A DNA stretch of 64,000 nt from Thalassotalea mangrovi (GTDB lineage: Bacteria > Pseudomonadota > Gammaproteobacteria > Enterobacterales > Alteromonadaceae): the NCBI RefSeq assembly GCF_005116735.1, contig NZ_SWDB01000030.1, forward strand, positions 1 through 64,000, in the 5' to 3' direction. A program made the position numbers and the translations under genes. The notes under the pieces were generated by a model. It had not been told where the DNA came from, made no database searches, and worked only from the letters and a program-made list of their open reading frames with translations. Positions 16,768 to 26,571 of the stretch are shown here, piece after piece. Within the stretch, counting starts at the first letter, position 1, and every line of letters starts with the position of its first letter.

Positions 16768-17809
16768 GGGTAAACAGTTTCCAGTCAATATTGTTAAGGC
16801 GTTCATCGGCAATGTAGTACAAGGTACTGTTTGGCACGATGCTGTGGTGCAATTCCGGATTGAGTTGCAAGGTATCATAACCGTTGGGAGAAATACCAAT
16901 AAGGGTTGCCTGGTAGTGTTCTTTCAGGCGCAGGAATACATCTTTGACTTTCAGTGTATCAGTACCCTGATACTGGATTGAATACTGAGTCATGCCTTCG
17001 CCGACATCCAACAGTTGGTGGTGCAATAAACTCGACCCCGGATCGACCGCTGATTTTGCAATTAATTCGACACCAACCGACGGCATGCACTCTATATTAG
17101 GACAATGTTGTTTTAATAAATCGCCAAGTCGATCATCTTTAAAATACGCGATGGTATGGGCGTTTGGATTTTTTGATGCACAATATAAAGCGGTGGTCAT
17201 GGTGACGTCATCATCCTGAGTGTCGATAATGATGCAACTGGCATTACTGACACCGGCGCGTTGCATTTCGTCATCGCTGGTAAAATGCAACACCCTGACG
17301 AAGCCGATTTCTTCCGGTTGCGGATTTTCAATTTCGGCGCGCACACAAAGGGCAATATCCTGCTTATCGCTATGGTATTGCATCTCCCGCTTTAGCAGCT
17401 TCAGTAACTGCATGGTGCGAGCCTCGTTCCAGCCAATCACCAAAATATGATTGTCAAAATTTAGTGTTTTCAAGCCTTTTACTCCTTTGCGCCATTGCTC
17501 AGAAAAGAAGCCAACGACACGACCAATTAATAAACCGAATAAGCTAAGCCCGGCCGGGATCACAAACAGGGATACCACATATTTGCCGGCAGCGGTTTGT
17601 GGCGAATAATCGCCATAACCTACCGTTGATGCGGTAACCATCAGGTAATAAATGAAATTATCATCGCCAATTAATACCTGCTCACCGCTTAAGCTGAGCA
17701 GAATCCAGCTGATTAGGATATAGCCGAGGGTTAGCAATAATACCCCCTGCCAGGGTAAGTGCAGTAATTGCCGCAGAAATAATTGTTTTAACTTGAGGAA
17801 AATCGACAT
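16760..17809 (-). CDS. Two-helix potassium channel with cytosolic TrkA-N/RCK domain
   Basis: The 349-aa protein has an N-terminal helix (about 22-40), a pore loop with the K+ selectivity signature TVGYGD at 62-67, a second helix (about 74-95) and a cytosolic Rossmann domain beginning NHILVIGWNEA. It should form a tetrameric inner-membrane K+ channel gated by a nucleotide or ion bound to the RCK domain. It overlaps yjfK by 8 bases, which indicates translational coupling and a functional tie between membrane ion flux and the yjf proteins. The basis of gating cannot be read from the sequence. Confidence 0.9.
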   Translation of the reverse strand: MSIFLKLKQLFLRQLLHLPWQGVLLLTLGYILISWILLSLSGEQVLIGDDNFIYYLMVTASTVGYGDYSPQTAAGKYVVSLFVIPAGLSLFGLLIGRVVGFFSEQWRKGVKGLKTLNFDNHILVIGWNEARTMQLLKLLKREMQYHSDKQDIALCVRAEIENPQPEEIGFVRVLHFTSDDEMQRAGVSNASCIIIDTQDDDVTMTTALYCASKNPNAHTIAYFKDDRLGDLLKQHCPNIECMPSVGVELIAKSAVDPGSSLLHHQLLDVGEGMTQYSIQYQGTDTLKVKDVFLRLKEHYQATLIGISPNGYDTLQLNPELHHSIVPNSTLYYIADERLNNIDWKLFTHV

Positions 17810-18244
17810 TTGCTGCTTAGTGTCCGGTATCTGGGTTCAATGTCATTTTTGTTGTAGTCGCAACTTAGCAGTTGCGAGGCGGTGATATCTTAACAGTGCG
17901 AGCGATGAAGTAAACAAATCCTTGTGCTCTTATTACATTGAATATGGCTAAACGGGAGGTGATTGTCAGCATTATTTACATATCCGTGCATACATTCAGC
18001 CCAGGCGTCTGGTTATTTTCACAAATAGCAGCAATTTCATAGGAAATTGCCGTATTGCATCCCAATAAGACAATTTTTTAGAGTTTTTAGACTCATTTTC
18101 AGCAAGTTAACGGGCTCTTGCGATTTTAGTGTCAACATTTTTTACTGTGGGCATTTGAAATGCAAGTTAGCCACAAGCCTTGCTAAACCTTTGTATCGCA
18201 CTTGTGACAGGGGTTCTGGCAAGGTTGTTTATGATTTTTTTTTG
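17810..18244. other. Gene-free stretch upstream of PEP-CTERM gene 3
   Basis: I find no gene here. There is a perfect hairpin at 18031-18050 (GCAATTTC-ATAG-GAAATTGC). The region also holds the divergent promoter of the K+ channel operon, for which I cannot pick a convincing -10/-35 pair. Confidence 0.5.
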
Positions 18245-18261
18245 TTGGTGTGATTTTTGCA
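18245..18261 (+). promoter_or_regulatory. Sigma54-like promoter element of PEP-CTERM gene 3
   Basis: TTGGTGTGATTTTTGCA matches the RpoN consensus (YTGGCACGRNNNTTGCW) at 14 of 17 positions with exact GG-N10-GC spacing. It is the best of the three related elements in the window and ends 84 bases before the ATG. Confidence 0.65.
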
Positions 18262-18345
18262 AGCCGAATCAATGCTTTAAATGGAGATATTAACGGAAGA
18301 TTTATTAAAGCGTAACAATACTAACAACTCTTTAAAGGATACGAA

Positions 18346-19035
18346 ATGAAAAAACTTATCAAAAGCGGCCTAGCTTTGATGGCTTTAGTCATAAGCTATC
18401 AGTCCGCCGCGGCTCCTATGACAGGCGTTACCTTCTGCTCTTCTATGGGCGACGAAACCACATTTGGTTTTGCTTCTTCGACCTCTCAGACTGATGTGGT
18501 GGGAAACGCTGAAGGCCTTGGCTTTAGCTGTAATGGCATCAACTTGACGATAACTGCCGAGGATTCTGGTGGAATATTTCGGACTGCTCGACAAGATCTT
18601 GCACCACCAATTGCTGGTATCGGAGTTGATGGGAGTCCTCAAGGTGATAACTGGTCGGTCGGTGAAGTGCTGGTGTTAACCTTTGACCAGGAAGTCTCGC
18701 TATCAAGCCTACTGCTTAATGGTGGGCCAGGTGATGCTCATTCGGATACTGCCTATGGCTGGTTTGCGGTTGATGGAGATTGGTACAATGCTGCTGATTA
18801 CGATCAGGCCGCAGACGGTAATGGTTTTGGCAGCATGTTTATCGGCACCACATTTGTACTTACGGTTCCTGATGGATGCAGAACACGAACTTTTACGGAT
18901 TGTAAGAACTTTGAAGGTTATCTCGAGTCAGTAACTGTGGTGACAGGAGATGAACCACCAACAGGCGTACCAGAACCTACTACTATGTTAATGTTTGGTC
19001 TGGGATTACTTGGCTTAACACGTTTTCGTACGTAG
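18346..19035 (+). CDS. PEP-CTERM sorting domain protein 3
   Basis: This 229-aa exported protein has a signal peptide (to about residue 23, QSAAA). Its domain is related to, but diverged from, the proteins at 3534 and 9581. Shared features are GIGVDGS-PQGDNWSVGEVLVLTFDQEVSLSS, the DAHSDTAYG region and ADYDQAADG. It has four cysteines (C31, C64 and the pair in CRTRTFTDC), which may form disulfides. The C-terminus carries VPEPTT at 208-213, a hydrophobic helix and a short RFRT end. AAAGGATACGAA before the ATG is a good ribosome binding site. Confidence 0.85.
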   Translation: MKKLIKSGLALMALVISYQSAAAPMTGVTFCSSMGDETTFGFASSTSQTDVVGNAEGLGFSCNGINLTITAEDSGGIFRTARQDLAPPIAGIGVDGSPQGDNWSVGEVLVLTFDQEVSLSSLLLNGGPGDAHSDTAYGWFAVDGDWYNAADYDQAADGNGFGSMFIGTTFVLTVPDGCRTRTFTDCKNFEGYLESVTVVTGDEPPTGVPEPTTMLMFGLGLLGLTRFRT

Positions 19036-19055
19036 TAATCCAGCCTAAGCATCTT

Positions 19056-19082
19056 AAAACGCCCGTAATCGGGCGTTTTTTA
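19056..19082 (+). terminator. Terminator after PEP-CTERM gene 3
   Basis: AAAACGCCCG pairs perfectly with CGGGCGTTTT around TAAT and is followed by further T residues. The rest of the gap to 19540 is AT-rich, with no other feature I can support. Confidence 0.92.
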
Positions 19083-19540
19083 ATGTTATCTATCGTGAAA
19101 AAACATAGAATTTAGCAACAAACAAAGCACTCGAACAACAATTATTTTTACCTCATAATGTTGATAGACATTCACTGTTTTAGTCTAAATATTGACTTTA
19201 AGGTTAATTAACAAACCGTCTAAACTCTCCGTCTTTATTATCCTTAATGAAAATTTACGGTTGCCACATTGCAGTCGTCAATTCCAGCCTCAATCTCCAT
19301 TTATTGACAGCGGTAAGGCTTTTTTTCGTAAAAATCGATTACTGGCAATAGCAACCCATTATCAGCTAGTTACTTAAACTTGAAGCTGTTTCCTGCGACT
19401 TACATGTACGAAAGCCTGCGTACCTGATGCTACAAAATGCTACACGATTATCCTCGCGCTGGTTGCCCAGATCCGGTTATACCTTACGCTACCAAAATAT
19501 TTGGTCATAACAATTATAACTACTAATTGGAGTTTTTAAG

Positions 19541-22500
19541 GTGAGAATAAACAGCATTACTAGTGCATTAGCCGTAGCGTTATACAGCGCCGGTTCAATG
19601 TACGCTGCTGCAGGTTTAGCGCCAACGGATGAGATTCATGCGTTGCAAGCACCAAACCTGACCCAGGAGCAGATCAATGAATTTCAACTTAGCGCCAACA
19701 ATCAAACCGCAACCGGTTCAATGTTGGAAAATGATGGCATAAACGTTCAAGTAAACTCTCAGCGCACCAAATTTGTTGAAGAAGCGGATATTACCGGCGA
19801 ACAGGTTTATGTTGTTCGTTTAAAGGACAAGCCTACCGCATTATACACTGGCGGTATTAATGGCCTTGACGGTACTCATGTAGAAACGCTACGCCGTGAC
19901 ATGGGTATTGACAGCCTTTTCGAGGCGGGCAAGCCAACCACTGAACGTATTGTTAAATATACCAACTACTTACAGGATAAGCAGCAAGCAGCCATTGCTG
20001 AAATGAATCGTGTTGTCGGTACGAAAGAAGTTCGTAAGCAATTTACCACTGCCGTCAATGCCTATACGGTTGAGATGACTCAGGACGAAGCTAAACGTGT
20101 ATCACAACTGCCACAGGTCGAGTTTGTACACCGTGCTAAAACGTACGAACTACATACAGATGCTGGCCCTCAAAAAATCAGTGCTGACCAGGTGTGGACA
20201 GGAGCAACCGACCAAGGTGTACCTTTTAAGGGTGAAGGTATCATTATGGGTATCATCGATACCGGTATAAACTCGGATCACCCGTCTTTTGCCGATATTG
20301 GTGGTGATGGTTATGACCACACTAACCCTTGGGGTGAAGGGGTATACGTCGGTGCTTGTGCCGAAGCGGGTAACGAAAGCTTATGTAACGATAAGCTAAT
20401 CGGTATTCGTTCTTATGACGTTATTACCGATGCATTTGACGATATGATCCCTGGTTTCCCTGCGATTGGTGAAGATTACCAAGGTCATGGTTCTCACGTA
20501 GCGGGTACCGCCGCGGGTAACGTTCTGAATAACGTAGATTTTGTATTGCCAGAATTTACTGGTCAGCCAGCAGATGGTAGCCTGGTCAAAGAAGACATGT
20601 TTAACCTGTCCGGTGTGGCACCTCATGCGAACATTATTTCCTATCAGGTTTGTCATGGGAGTAATGACTCGGGGTATCGTGGCTGTCCGTGGGAGTCGAT
20701 GATTGGCGGTATTGAAGATGCCATTCAGGACGGCGTTGACGTCATCAACTTCTCTATCGGTGGTCAGGATAGCACTTCTCCTTGGGACGACGGTGTAGAG
20801 CTTGGTTTCCTTGCTGCTCGTGAAGCTGGCATAAACGTTGCCGTTGCTGCGGGTAATGGTGGTCAACCGACTGGTGCTGGCGAGTACTTTGGTTATATCG
20901 ACCATGCTTCTCCGTGGCTAGCTTCTGTTGCCGCAACCACTCATGATCGAGTGACTAAAGTTGAAACGCCTCTTTCATATGCCGGTTTTGCTAATGATGA
21001 AGCTGGTGCGCCATTAGGTTCTGAAGTTCCTTGGTGGAGTGAATCAGGCCGTGTTGGTGGTTCAATCAACGATACAGAAGTTACCGGTGTGGTTGTCTGG
21101 GCGAAAGATTATGCCGATATCAATGGCAACAAAGACTGGGGTGGGTACTGTGGTACAGAATTCCCTGCTGGCACATTTGATTTTTATAAAGATGGTACTC
21201 CAATCGTTGGTGCTGCTAGCGGTGACACTAACGTTATCGTTGTCTGTCAGCGTAATGACCTTAGCGATCCTAACGGTATTGCCCGTACCGCCAAGGTTGC
21301 CAATGTTAAAGCTGGTGGTGCAGATGGTTTCATCATGTATAACTATCGTAATGGCGATAGTGTACCGATCGTTGCGTACGACTTACCTTCGATTCATTTG
21401 ACTCGTGAACAATGGGATGGTGAAGTTACCACATACGGCGCTGAAGGCTACCGTTATGGTTTCGCTGACTGGATTGATCATTACTCAGAAAAAGGTCACA
21501 TGATCACGATTGGTAAAACAGCGATTTACAATGATCATAATGAAGAAAATGGTGACTGGTTAGCGCCATTCTCATCTCGTGGCCCAAGTCAATCTACGCC
21601 GGAAATGTTGATCCCACAAATTGCTGCGCCAGGCGTAAACATTTACGCGGCTTATGCGGACGAACACCCGTTTGTTGGTAATATGGGGAACACTGATTAT
21701 ATCGCCATCAGCGGTACTTCGATGGCATCTCCACATGTTGCAGGTGCTATGGCGCTTATCCGTCAGGCACACCCTGATTGGACACCTACGGAAGTACAAT
21801 CGGCATTAATGCTAACAGCTGATAACGTAGTTCGTTATCGTCGTCTGAATGAAGCGAATGGCGATGAGGGTGAGGCATTCATCTACCGTGCCGGTGCGGG
21901 TCGAATCAATGTTGCAGAAGCGATCGACACAGGTCTTGTAATGGATGAGACGATTGAGAACTTCAAAGCTGCGAATCCAAACAACGGTGGTCAGGTACAT
22001 CGCCTTAATATTCCTCAGTTAGTTAACTTCGAATGTAAGCCTACCTGTCAGTGGACTCGTACATTCAAAGCAACCAAAGATGGCTCCTGGTCGGTAGATC
22101 ACTCCGATGTATTAAACTGGAACTTCGACGTACGTCAGCAATCCGCGCAAAATGGTGTGAACATCTCGGCAACTCCGAGCGAATTTAGCCTGAAAGCTGG
22201 TGAAACGCAGACGGTTGTGTTTGAAGCATCTATTATGGATACTCAGGACTGGTTCTCTAACGCTGAAGTTGAGTTACATTCTGACGTAATCCTGACTGAA
22301 GCCAATGGTTTAAGCTCAGAAGTTCATCTTCCACTTGCGTTTAAATTCTCTAAAAACGGTATGCCTGCGCGTCTTCGTGCCGTTGCTCACCGCAACGAAG
22401 GTAGTTTCCAATTTAACGATCTGGAATTACCTGCTTTGGATAATCCGTATACTCGTGTGTATGCACCAGTAAAAGCGGATGTGAAAACAGTAGCGCTTCC

Positions 22501-24829
22501 GAAAGATGATGATGGTTACTTCCCTTGGTCGAGCTCTTCCGATGCCAGCATTCCTGCGTCTTTCCGCATTGATGAAGCAACGCATGTTGAGATGATCCAA
22601 GTTCCTGCCGGCGCCAAGCGTTTAATGGTTGAGTCGCAAGGTACCTTGGAATCTGGCCTTGAAGGTAACCTTGATAAAGGTAATGCGCTAGTTTATGTAG
22701 GTAAGGATTACAATGGTAACGGTGAAGCGGATCCGTATGAAGAAATCCTTTGTGTTTCTAACCACATCCAATATAACAACTTCTGTAATATTAATAATCC
22801 AGAAGAAGGCACTTATTGGGCTGTAATCTACAATCCAGGTAAGTTATTAGGGCAAGGACCAAACTGGACAGAGCGCTATCCTGATTTAGAGGATGAAGTG
22901 TTCAGTTATGCGGTTGCAGTAGTTACCGATGAAGTGGCCTCTAACATGTCATTACATGTTGAGCCAACTAATGGTAAAGACACCGTAAGCGCGACGCTCG
23001 GATATGACATCCCTGAAATGATGGAAGGCGACATCTACTTTTCTGTATTAGATTTCGGTACCTCTGAAGTTAATGCTGGAAATGTAGGTAAAGTTGCATT
23101 CAAGCTGGAGCGTGGTGTTGATGATGTGCACCTTGATGTAACCCAGACTCGAGCACGTGCTGGCGATATTGTTCCTTACACGTTTGAAGTTCAACCGAAC
23201 GATACAGGTGCGGATCGTGCGTTTACCATCACTGCTAATATGCCTGAAGGTCTTCAGTTTGGTGCAGAAGATATCTTCACATCTAATGATGAGATCGTAA
23301 CGGATATCAGTGTTGACGGTAATGTTGTAACTATCTCTGGTGTACAACCAGACACGGCAGGCGTTTCTCCACATTATATTCAAACTACTAACGTGGATGA
23401 TGCAATGTGTCGTATGCCGAACTTTGGTAATTCAAACCCAGGTGGTTATGTTGACCTGGAAGAGTTTGGATTTACGCCAATATTCAGTGGCTTTAATAAA
23501 GGTGTCGATGCCAATGGCAATCCAGTTGGTGACAACAACATCCTTTATCGCGAAGGTGTAGTATTGCCAGTCTCTGCAATGTTTAATGGCAGTTATGACT
23601 CTTGGCATTTGTACAACAATACAGACCGGTTAAATATTAACCCACAAAACTCCATTCAGTTACGTGGTACGGGTGTATTTGATTTGTGGCAACAGCCGTT
23701 CTTCTGGCCATTCCATTTAGGCTTCCCATACAACTCGTTCCCTTATGAATCGGTAGGTCCTCTTTGGCGTGGTGTTGGTTTAGCTGACATGAATACTGGC
23801 ACAGAGATGATGTCTGTTCCTCTAGTAAATAACTGGAGCGAAAAAGCGGGTATTTCATTAGCGAGCACAGCAACAGGTTGGGGTATTATTGAAGTAGATA
23901 ACGCTCGTACCTATGCATACGGTGGTCGTGACTTCTCAGCTCCGGGTCGTCCTTACATCTGGGAAGAGAAAGATGATCGCTATGATTATCAGGTTATCTT
24001 CAATGTTAATACCCGTCATGGTAAAAATGAGCACGAGCTTTATTATGCTTATGACAATGTAGACTTCGGTACGCAAAATGGTCGTGGTGCGATTGGTCTG
24101 CAAGGTTTCACTGGTCCAATGTATTCACGAGGCCCAATCTCTGGTGGTTTCAAAGGTGAAGAATTTGCGTTTGACGACCTTGATAGCAAGCTACACGATG
24201 GATTGGTAATCTGTTATGACTATTATGGTCCTGAGTCTTCTCAATTTGAAGTGACTATCTGGACGCAGGTTAAGCGTGATGCAGTAGGTACGGATCAAGT
24301 GATGACGGCTACCAGCGTAGTAGATGGTATGGCGGATTTTGAAATGAGCCATACATTAGCAACGCCTAGCAACATTCAATTATCAGCGATTGCCGATATG
24401 GAAGTTAATGAGAATGAATCTGTAGACGTAAACGTTTATTACGCAGACAACTCTGAATTAACGACCGTAAATGCAATCAGCGTCTCTGGTGAAAATGTTA
24501 CTGGTATCGTTGAAAATCACGAATCTGGCGCAAGCATTACTATTGTTCCAGCTGAAAACTTCCACGGTATGACAGAAGTGACGGTTACCGTTGCTGATGT
24601 TGAAAATCCAGCAGATAAAGCCAGCACCACATTTATGCTAAATGTGATCTCTGATGGCATCGAGCGTGGTTGTACGAACTCTGCGGCATCTAACTATAAT
24701 CCTAATGCCAATGAGGACGATGGTAGCTGTATCACTCCTCCTGGTCAGGAGAAGAAGAGCGGTGGTTCTTTAGGTTACTTAGCGTTAATGCTATTAGCTA
24801 TGGCGGGTATGCGTCGTCGCATCAAGTAA
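19541..24829 (+). CDS. Large secreted S8 (subtilisin-like) protease with GlyGly-CTERM
   Basis: This exported 1762-aa multidomain protease starts at GTG after a GGAG ribosome binding site. In order it has a signal peptide (1 to about 23), an I9-type propeptide (about 85-205), and a peptidase S8 domain with D240 in GIIDTG, H319 in GHGSHVAG and S727 in SGTSMASPHVAG. A protease-associated insert lies at roughly 505-640. Long beta-sandwich regions follow, then a Cys pair in GCTNSAASNYNPNANEDDGSC. The C-terminus (SGGSLGYLALMLLAMAGMRRR) is a GlyGly-CTERM tail, processed by rhombosortase. It probably degrades extracellular protein. Codon use looks highly optimised compared with its neighbours. Confidence 0.93.
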   Translation: MRINSITSALAVALYSAGSMYAAAGLAPTDEIHALQAPNLTQEQINEFQLSANNQTATGSMLENDGINVQVNSQRTKFVEEADITGEQVYVVRLKDKPTALYTGGINGLDGTHVETLRRDMGIDSLFEAGKPTTERIVKYTNYLQDKQQAAIAEMNRVVGTKEVRKQFTTAVNAYTVEMTQDEAKRVSQLPQVEFVHRAKTYELHTDAGPQKISADQVWTGATDQGVPFKGEGIIMGIIDTGINSDHPSFADIGGDGYDHTNPWGEGVYVGACAEAGNESLCNDKLIGIRSYDVITDAFDDMIPGFPAIGEDYQGHGSHVAGTAAGNVLNNVDFVLPEFTGQPADGSLVKEDMFNLSGVAPHANIISYQVCHGSNDSGYRGCPWESMIGGIEDAIQDGVDVINFSIGGQDSTSPWDDGVELGFLAAREAGINVAVAAGNGGQPTGAGEYFGYIDHASPWLASVAATTHDRVTKVETPLSYAGFANDEAGAPLGSEVPWWSESGRVGGSINDTEVTGVVVWAKDYADINGNKDWGGYCGTEFPAGTFDFYKDGTPIVGAASGDTNVIVVCQRNDLSDPNGIARTAKVANVKAGGADGFIMYNYRNGDSVPIVAYDLPSIHLTREQWDGEVTTYGAEGYRYGFADWIDHYSEKGHMITIGKTAIYNDHNEENGDWLAPFSSRGPSQSTPEMLIPQIAAPGVNIYAAYADEHPFVGNMGNTDYIAISGTSMASPHVAGAMALIRQAHPDWTPTEVQSALMLTADNVVRYRRLNEANGDEGEAFIYRAGAGRINVAEAIDTGLVMDETIENFKAANPNNGGQVHRLNIPQLVNFECKPTCQWTRTFKATKDGSWSVDHSDVLNWNFDVRQQSAQNGVNISATPSEFSLKAGETQTVVFEASIMDTQDWFSNAEVELHSDVILTEANGLSSEVHLPLAFKFSKNGMPARLRAVAHRNEGSFQFNDLELPALDNPYTRVYAPVKADVKTVALPKDDDGYFPWSSSSDASIPASFRIDEATHVEMIQVPAGAKRLMVESQGTLESGLEGNLDKGNALVYVGKDYNGNGEADPYEEILCVSNHIQYNNFCNINNPEEGTYWAVIYNPGKLLGQGPNWTERYPDLEDEVFSYAVAVVTDEVASNMSLHVEPTNGKDTVSATLGYDIPEMMEGDIYFSVLDFGTSEVNAGNVGKVAFKLERGVDDVHLDVTQTRARAGDIVPYTFEVQPNDTGADRAFTITANMPEGLQFGAEDIFTSNDEIVTDISVDGNVVTISGVQPDTAGVSPHYIQTTNVDDAMCRMPNFGNSNPGGYVDLEEFGFTPIFSGFNKGVDANGNPVGDNNILYREGVVLPVSAMFNGSYDSWHLYNNTDRLNINPQNSIQLRGTGVFDLWQQPFFWPFHLGFPYNSFPYESVGPLWRGVGLADMNTGTEMMSVPLVNNWSEKAGISLASTATGWGIIEVDNARTYAYGGRDFSAPGRPYIWEEKDDRYDYQVIFNVNTRHGKNEHELYYAYDNVDFGTQNGRGAIGLQGFTGPMYSRGPISGGFKGEEFAFDDLDSKLHDGLVICYDYYGPESSQFEVTIWTQVKRDAVGTDQVMTATSVVDGMADFEMSHTLATPSNIQLSAIADMEVNENESVDVNVYYADNSELTTVNAISVSGENVTGIVENHESGASITIVPAENFHGMTEVTVTVADVENPADKASTTFMLNVISDGIERGCTNSAASNYNPNANEDDGSCITPPGQEKKSGGSLGYLALMLLAMAGMRRRIK

Positions 24830-24858
24830 TCAACGTCGTTAGACATTAAAAAAATGAT

Positions 24859-24888
24859 AAGCCGGGGCAAGTGCCCCGGCTTTTTTTT
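24859..24888 (+). terminator. Terminator after the large protease
   Basis: AAGCCGGGGC pairs with GCCCCGGCTT around AAGT and is followed by eight T residues, 30 bases past the stop codon. Confidence 0.95.
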
Positions 24889-25116
24889 CGCTTTGGTATC
24901 TCTCCGGCATTAGTTGATGATAAATGCCATAAACGGTCTTCAGCCCCTCTTTTTCACTCTAATATATTTTTTTGCCCTAAAGCCCTATTCGTGAGTGTGA
25001 ATGCGCGAGAAAGTGTTAATTGGTGGTTGACCAGTTGTGAGTGTTTAATCTATAACTTTATGTGTAATACCCACCTTAGTAGTTATAAAAAACAATAATT
25101 TCTAGAAGGAATAACT

Positions 25117-26508
25117 ATGAAAAAATCTATCCTGTATAGTGCCATGGCACTGTCGTTAGGAATGTCTGCAAACGCCAATGCTCTTGAGTTTTTATATGAT
25201 GCCGGCGGAAAATTTAATCAAAATAAAGTCAATAAAGTTGTCGCTAATGCCGGTGGTTCGGTGCTCGACTGTATCGAAGAAATCTCGGTCTGTAAGGTCG
25301 AGTTTTCAACACTGGAAGCTGCTAAAAGTTCAGGTTTAAACGTTGTGCCTAATGCATCGGCATTCATTCCAAAGATTGAAAATGTTCCTGTTGGTGCTCA
25401 GTTGACGGTAGCTGAAGACTATTTAAATCCACCAAACAGCGCAGACGATGACTTCTTGTTTGACCTTCAATGGGGTCATCAGGCAGTTGGTGCTGTCGAA
25501 GCCTGGAATGCCGGTAATCGCGGTAAGGGGGTTCGAGTTGCGGTGATCGATTCTGGTGCAGATGGCGGACATCCCGACCTGGCACCTAACATTAATATAG
25601 AATTAAGCCGTTCTTTTGTACCGGAAGAGACCTGGGATTATGCGGGACCTGATTCTTTCAACCATGGCTCTCATACTGCGGGCACCATCGCTGCAGCTGA
25701 TAATGGCTTTGGCACTATTGGTGTCGCACCAGAGGCGGAGCTGGTTATCTTAAAAGCGTTGTCTGCTGATACGGGGTCTGGTGATTCTTATGGTACCATG
25801 CAGGCAATGGTGTACGCCGCAAATATTGGTGCTGACGTTGCTAATATGAGTTTAGGGTTGTCGGTTCGCAGAAATGGTCTGTACGATATCGAAGGTACGC
25901 CATACGATACTTCTGATGATATTCAATTTGAAACCGCCAGCATTGCCCAGTTTATTCAAACCTATGGCAAAGCAGCTAACTACGCGAAGCAAAATGGCGT
26001 AACATTAATTGCTTCTGCCGGAAATGAAGGAACCGATCTGGATCATTCTGATAGCCTGATGAAGTTACCGGCAGATTTACCTGCTGTTAATTCAATATCG
26101 GCATTAGGTCCGCGTTTATGGGGCAAAGATTCGGCGACCTTTACTGATCATCTGGCGATTTACTCAAACTATGGACAGTCGGCGATTGACTTTGCTGCGC
26201 CAGGTGGTGATTACACCAGTGCGTTTATGTCGGGTGGATTCGATGCGTGTAATGTCGCCGGCTTAGTCCGTCCCTGCTATGTATTCGATTTTGTATTCAG
26301 CACCGGTAATGGTGGCTGGTACTGGTCGGTTGGTACATCCATGTCAGCACCTCATGCTGCAGGTGTAGCCGCACTAATCATTGGTGCGAACGGGGGCAAT
26401 ATGAACCCTACCCATGTGGAAGCAAAACTACGAGAGCTTGCTGAGGACATGGGCAAGCCGGGCCGTGACGATGTCTACGGCCATGGTAAAGTACAAGCGC
26501 CAAAGTAA
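25117..26508 (+). CDS. Secreted S8 family serine protease
   Basis: This exported protease of 463 aa has a signal peptide (1 to about 22, ANANA), a short propeptide region, and a peptidase S8 domain with D145 in VIDSGADGGHPD, H186 in HGSHTAG and S408 in GTSMSAPHAAG. Unlike its larger neighbour it has no C-terminal sorting tail or extra domains and ends soon after the catalytic domain. AGAAGGAATAACT before the ATG is a good ribosome binding site. Both flanks carry efficient terminators, so it is probably monocistronic. Confidence 0.93.
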   Translation: MKKSILYSAMALSLGMSANANALEFLYDAGGKFNQNKVNKVVANAGGSVLDCIEEISVCKVEFSTLEAAKSSGLNVVPNASAFIPKIENVPVGAQLTVAEDYLNPPNSADDDFLFDLQWGHQAVGAVEAWNAGNRGKGVRVAVIDSGADGGHPDLAPNINIELSRSFVPEETWDYAGPDSFNHGSHTAGTIAAADNGFGTIGVAPEAELVILKALSADTGSGDSYGTMQAMVYAANIGADVANMSLGLSVRRNGLYDIEGTPYDTSDDIQFETASIAQFIQTYGKAANYAKQNGVTLIASAGNEGTDLDHSDSLMKLPADLPAVNSISALGPRLWGKDSATFTDHLAIYSNYGQSAIDFAAPGGDYTSAFMSGGFDACNVAGLVRPCYVFDFVFSTGNGGWYWSVGTSMSAPHAAGVAALIIGANGGNMNPTHVEAKLRELAEDMGKPGRDDVYGHGKVQAPK

Positions 26509-26528
26509 GGTAACTTATATAATGCTAG

Positions 26529-26559
26529 AAAAGCCAGAGACACGGTCTCTGGCTTTTTT
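26529..26559 (+). terminator. Terminator after the second protease
   Basis: AAGCCAGAGA pairs perfectly with TCTCTGGCTT around CACGG, with T residues following. Confidence 0.93.
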
Positions 26560-26571
26560 GTAGGTAAATCA

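Noticed and set aside
16768-16899. N-terminal extension of YjfK
   Set aside because: It lies over the 3' end of the K+ channel gene and its product is Cys/Thr-rich and unlike the family; MFNWFKKK is the better start.
19083-19540. A gene between PEP-CTERM gene 3 and the large protease
   Set aside because: The only frame is a short one of about 60 codons, rich in common codons by chance, without a ribosome binding site or domain.
24893-24912. Sigma54-like GG-N10-GC upstream of the second protease
   Set aside because: Only about half of the consensus positions match, and it lacks the TTGGYG…TGCA form shared by the PEP-CTERM promoters.
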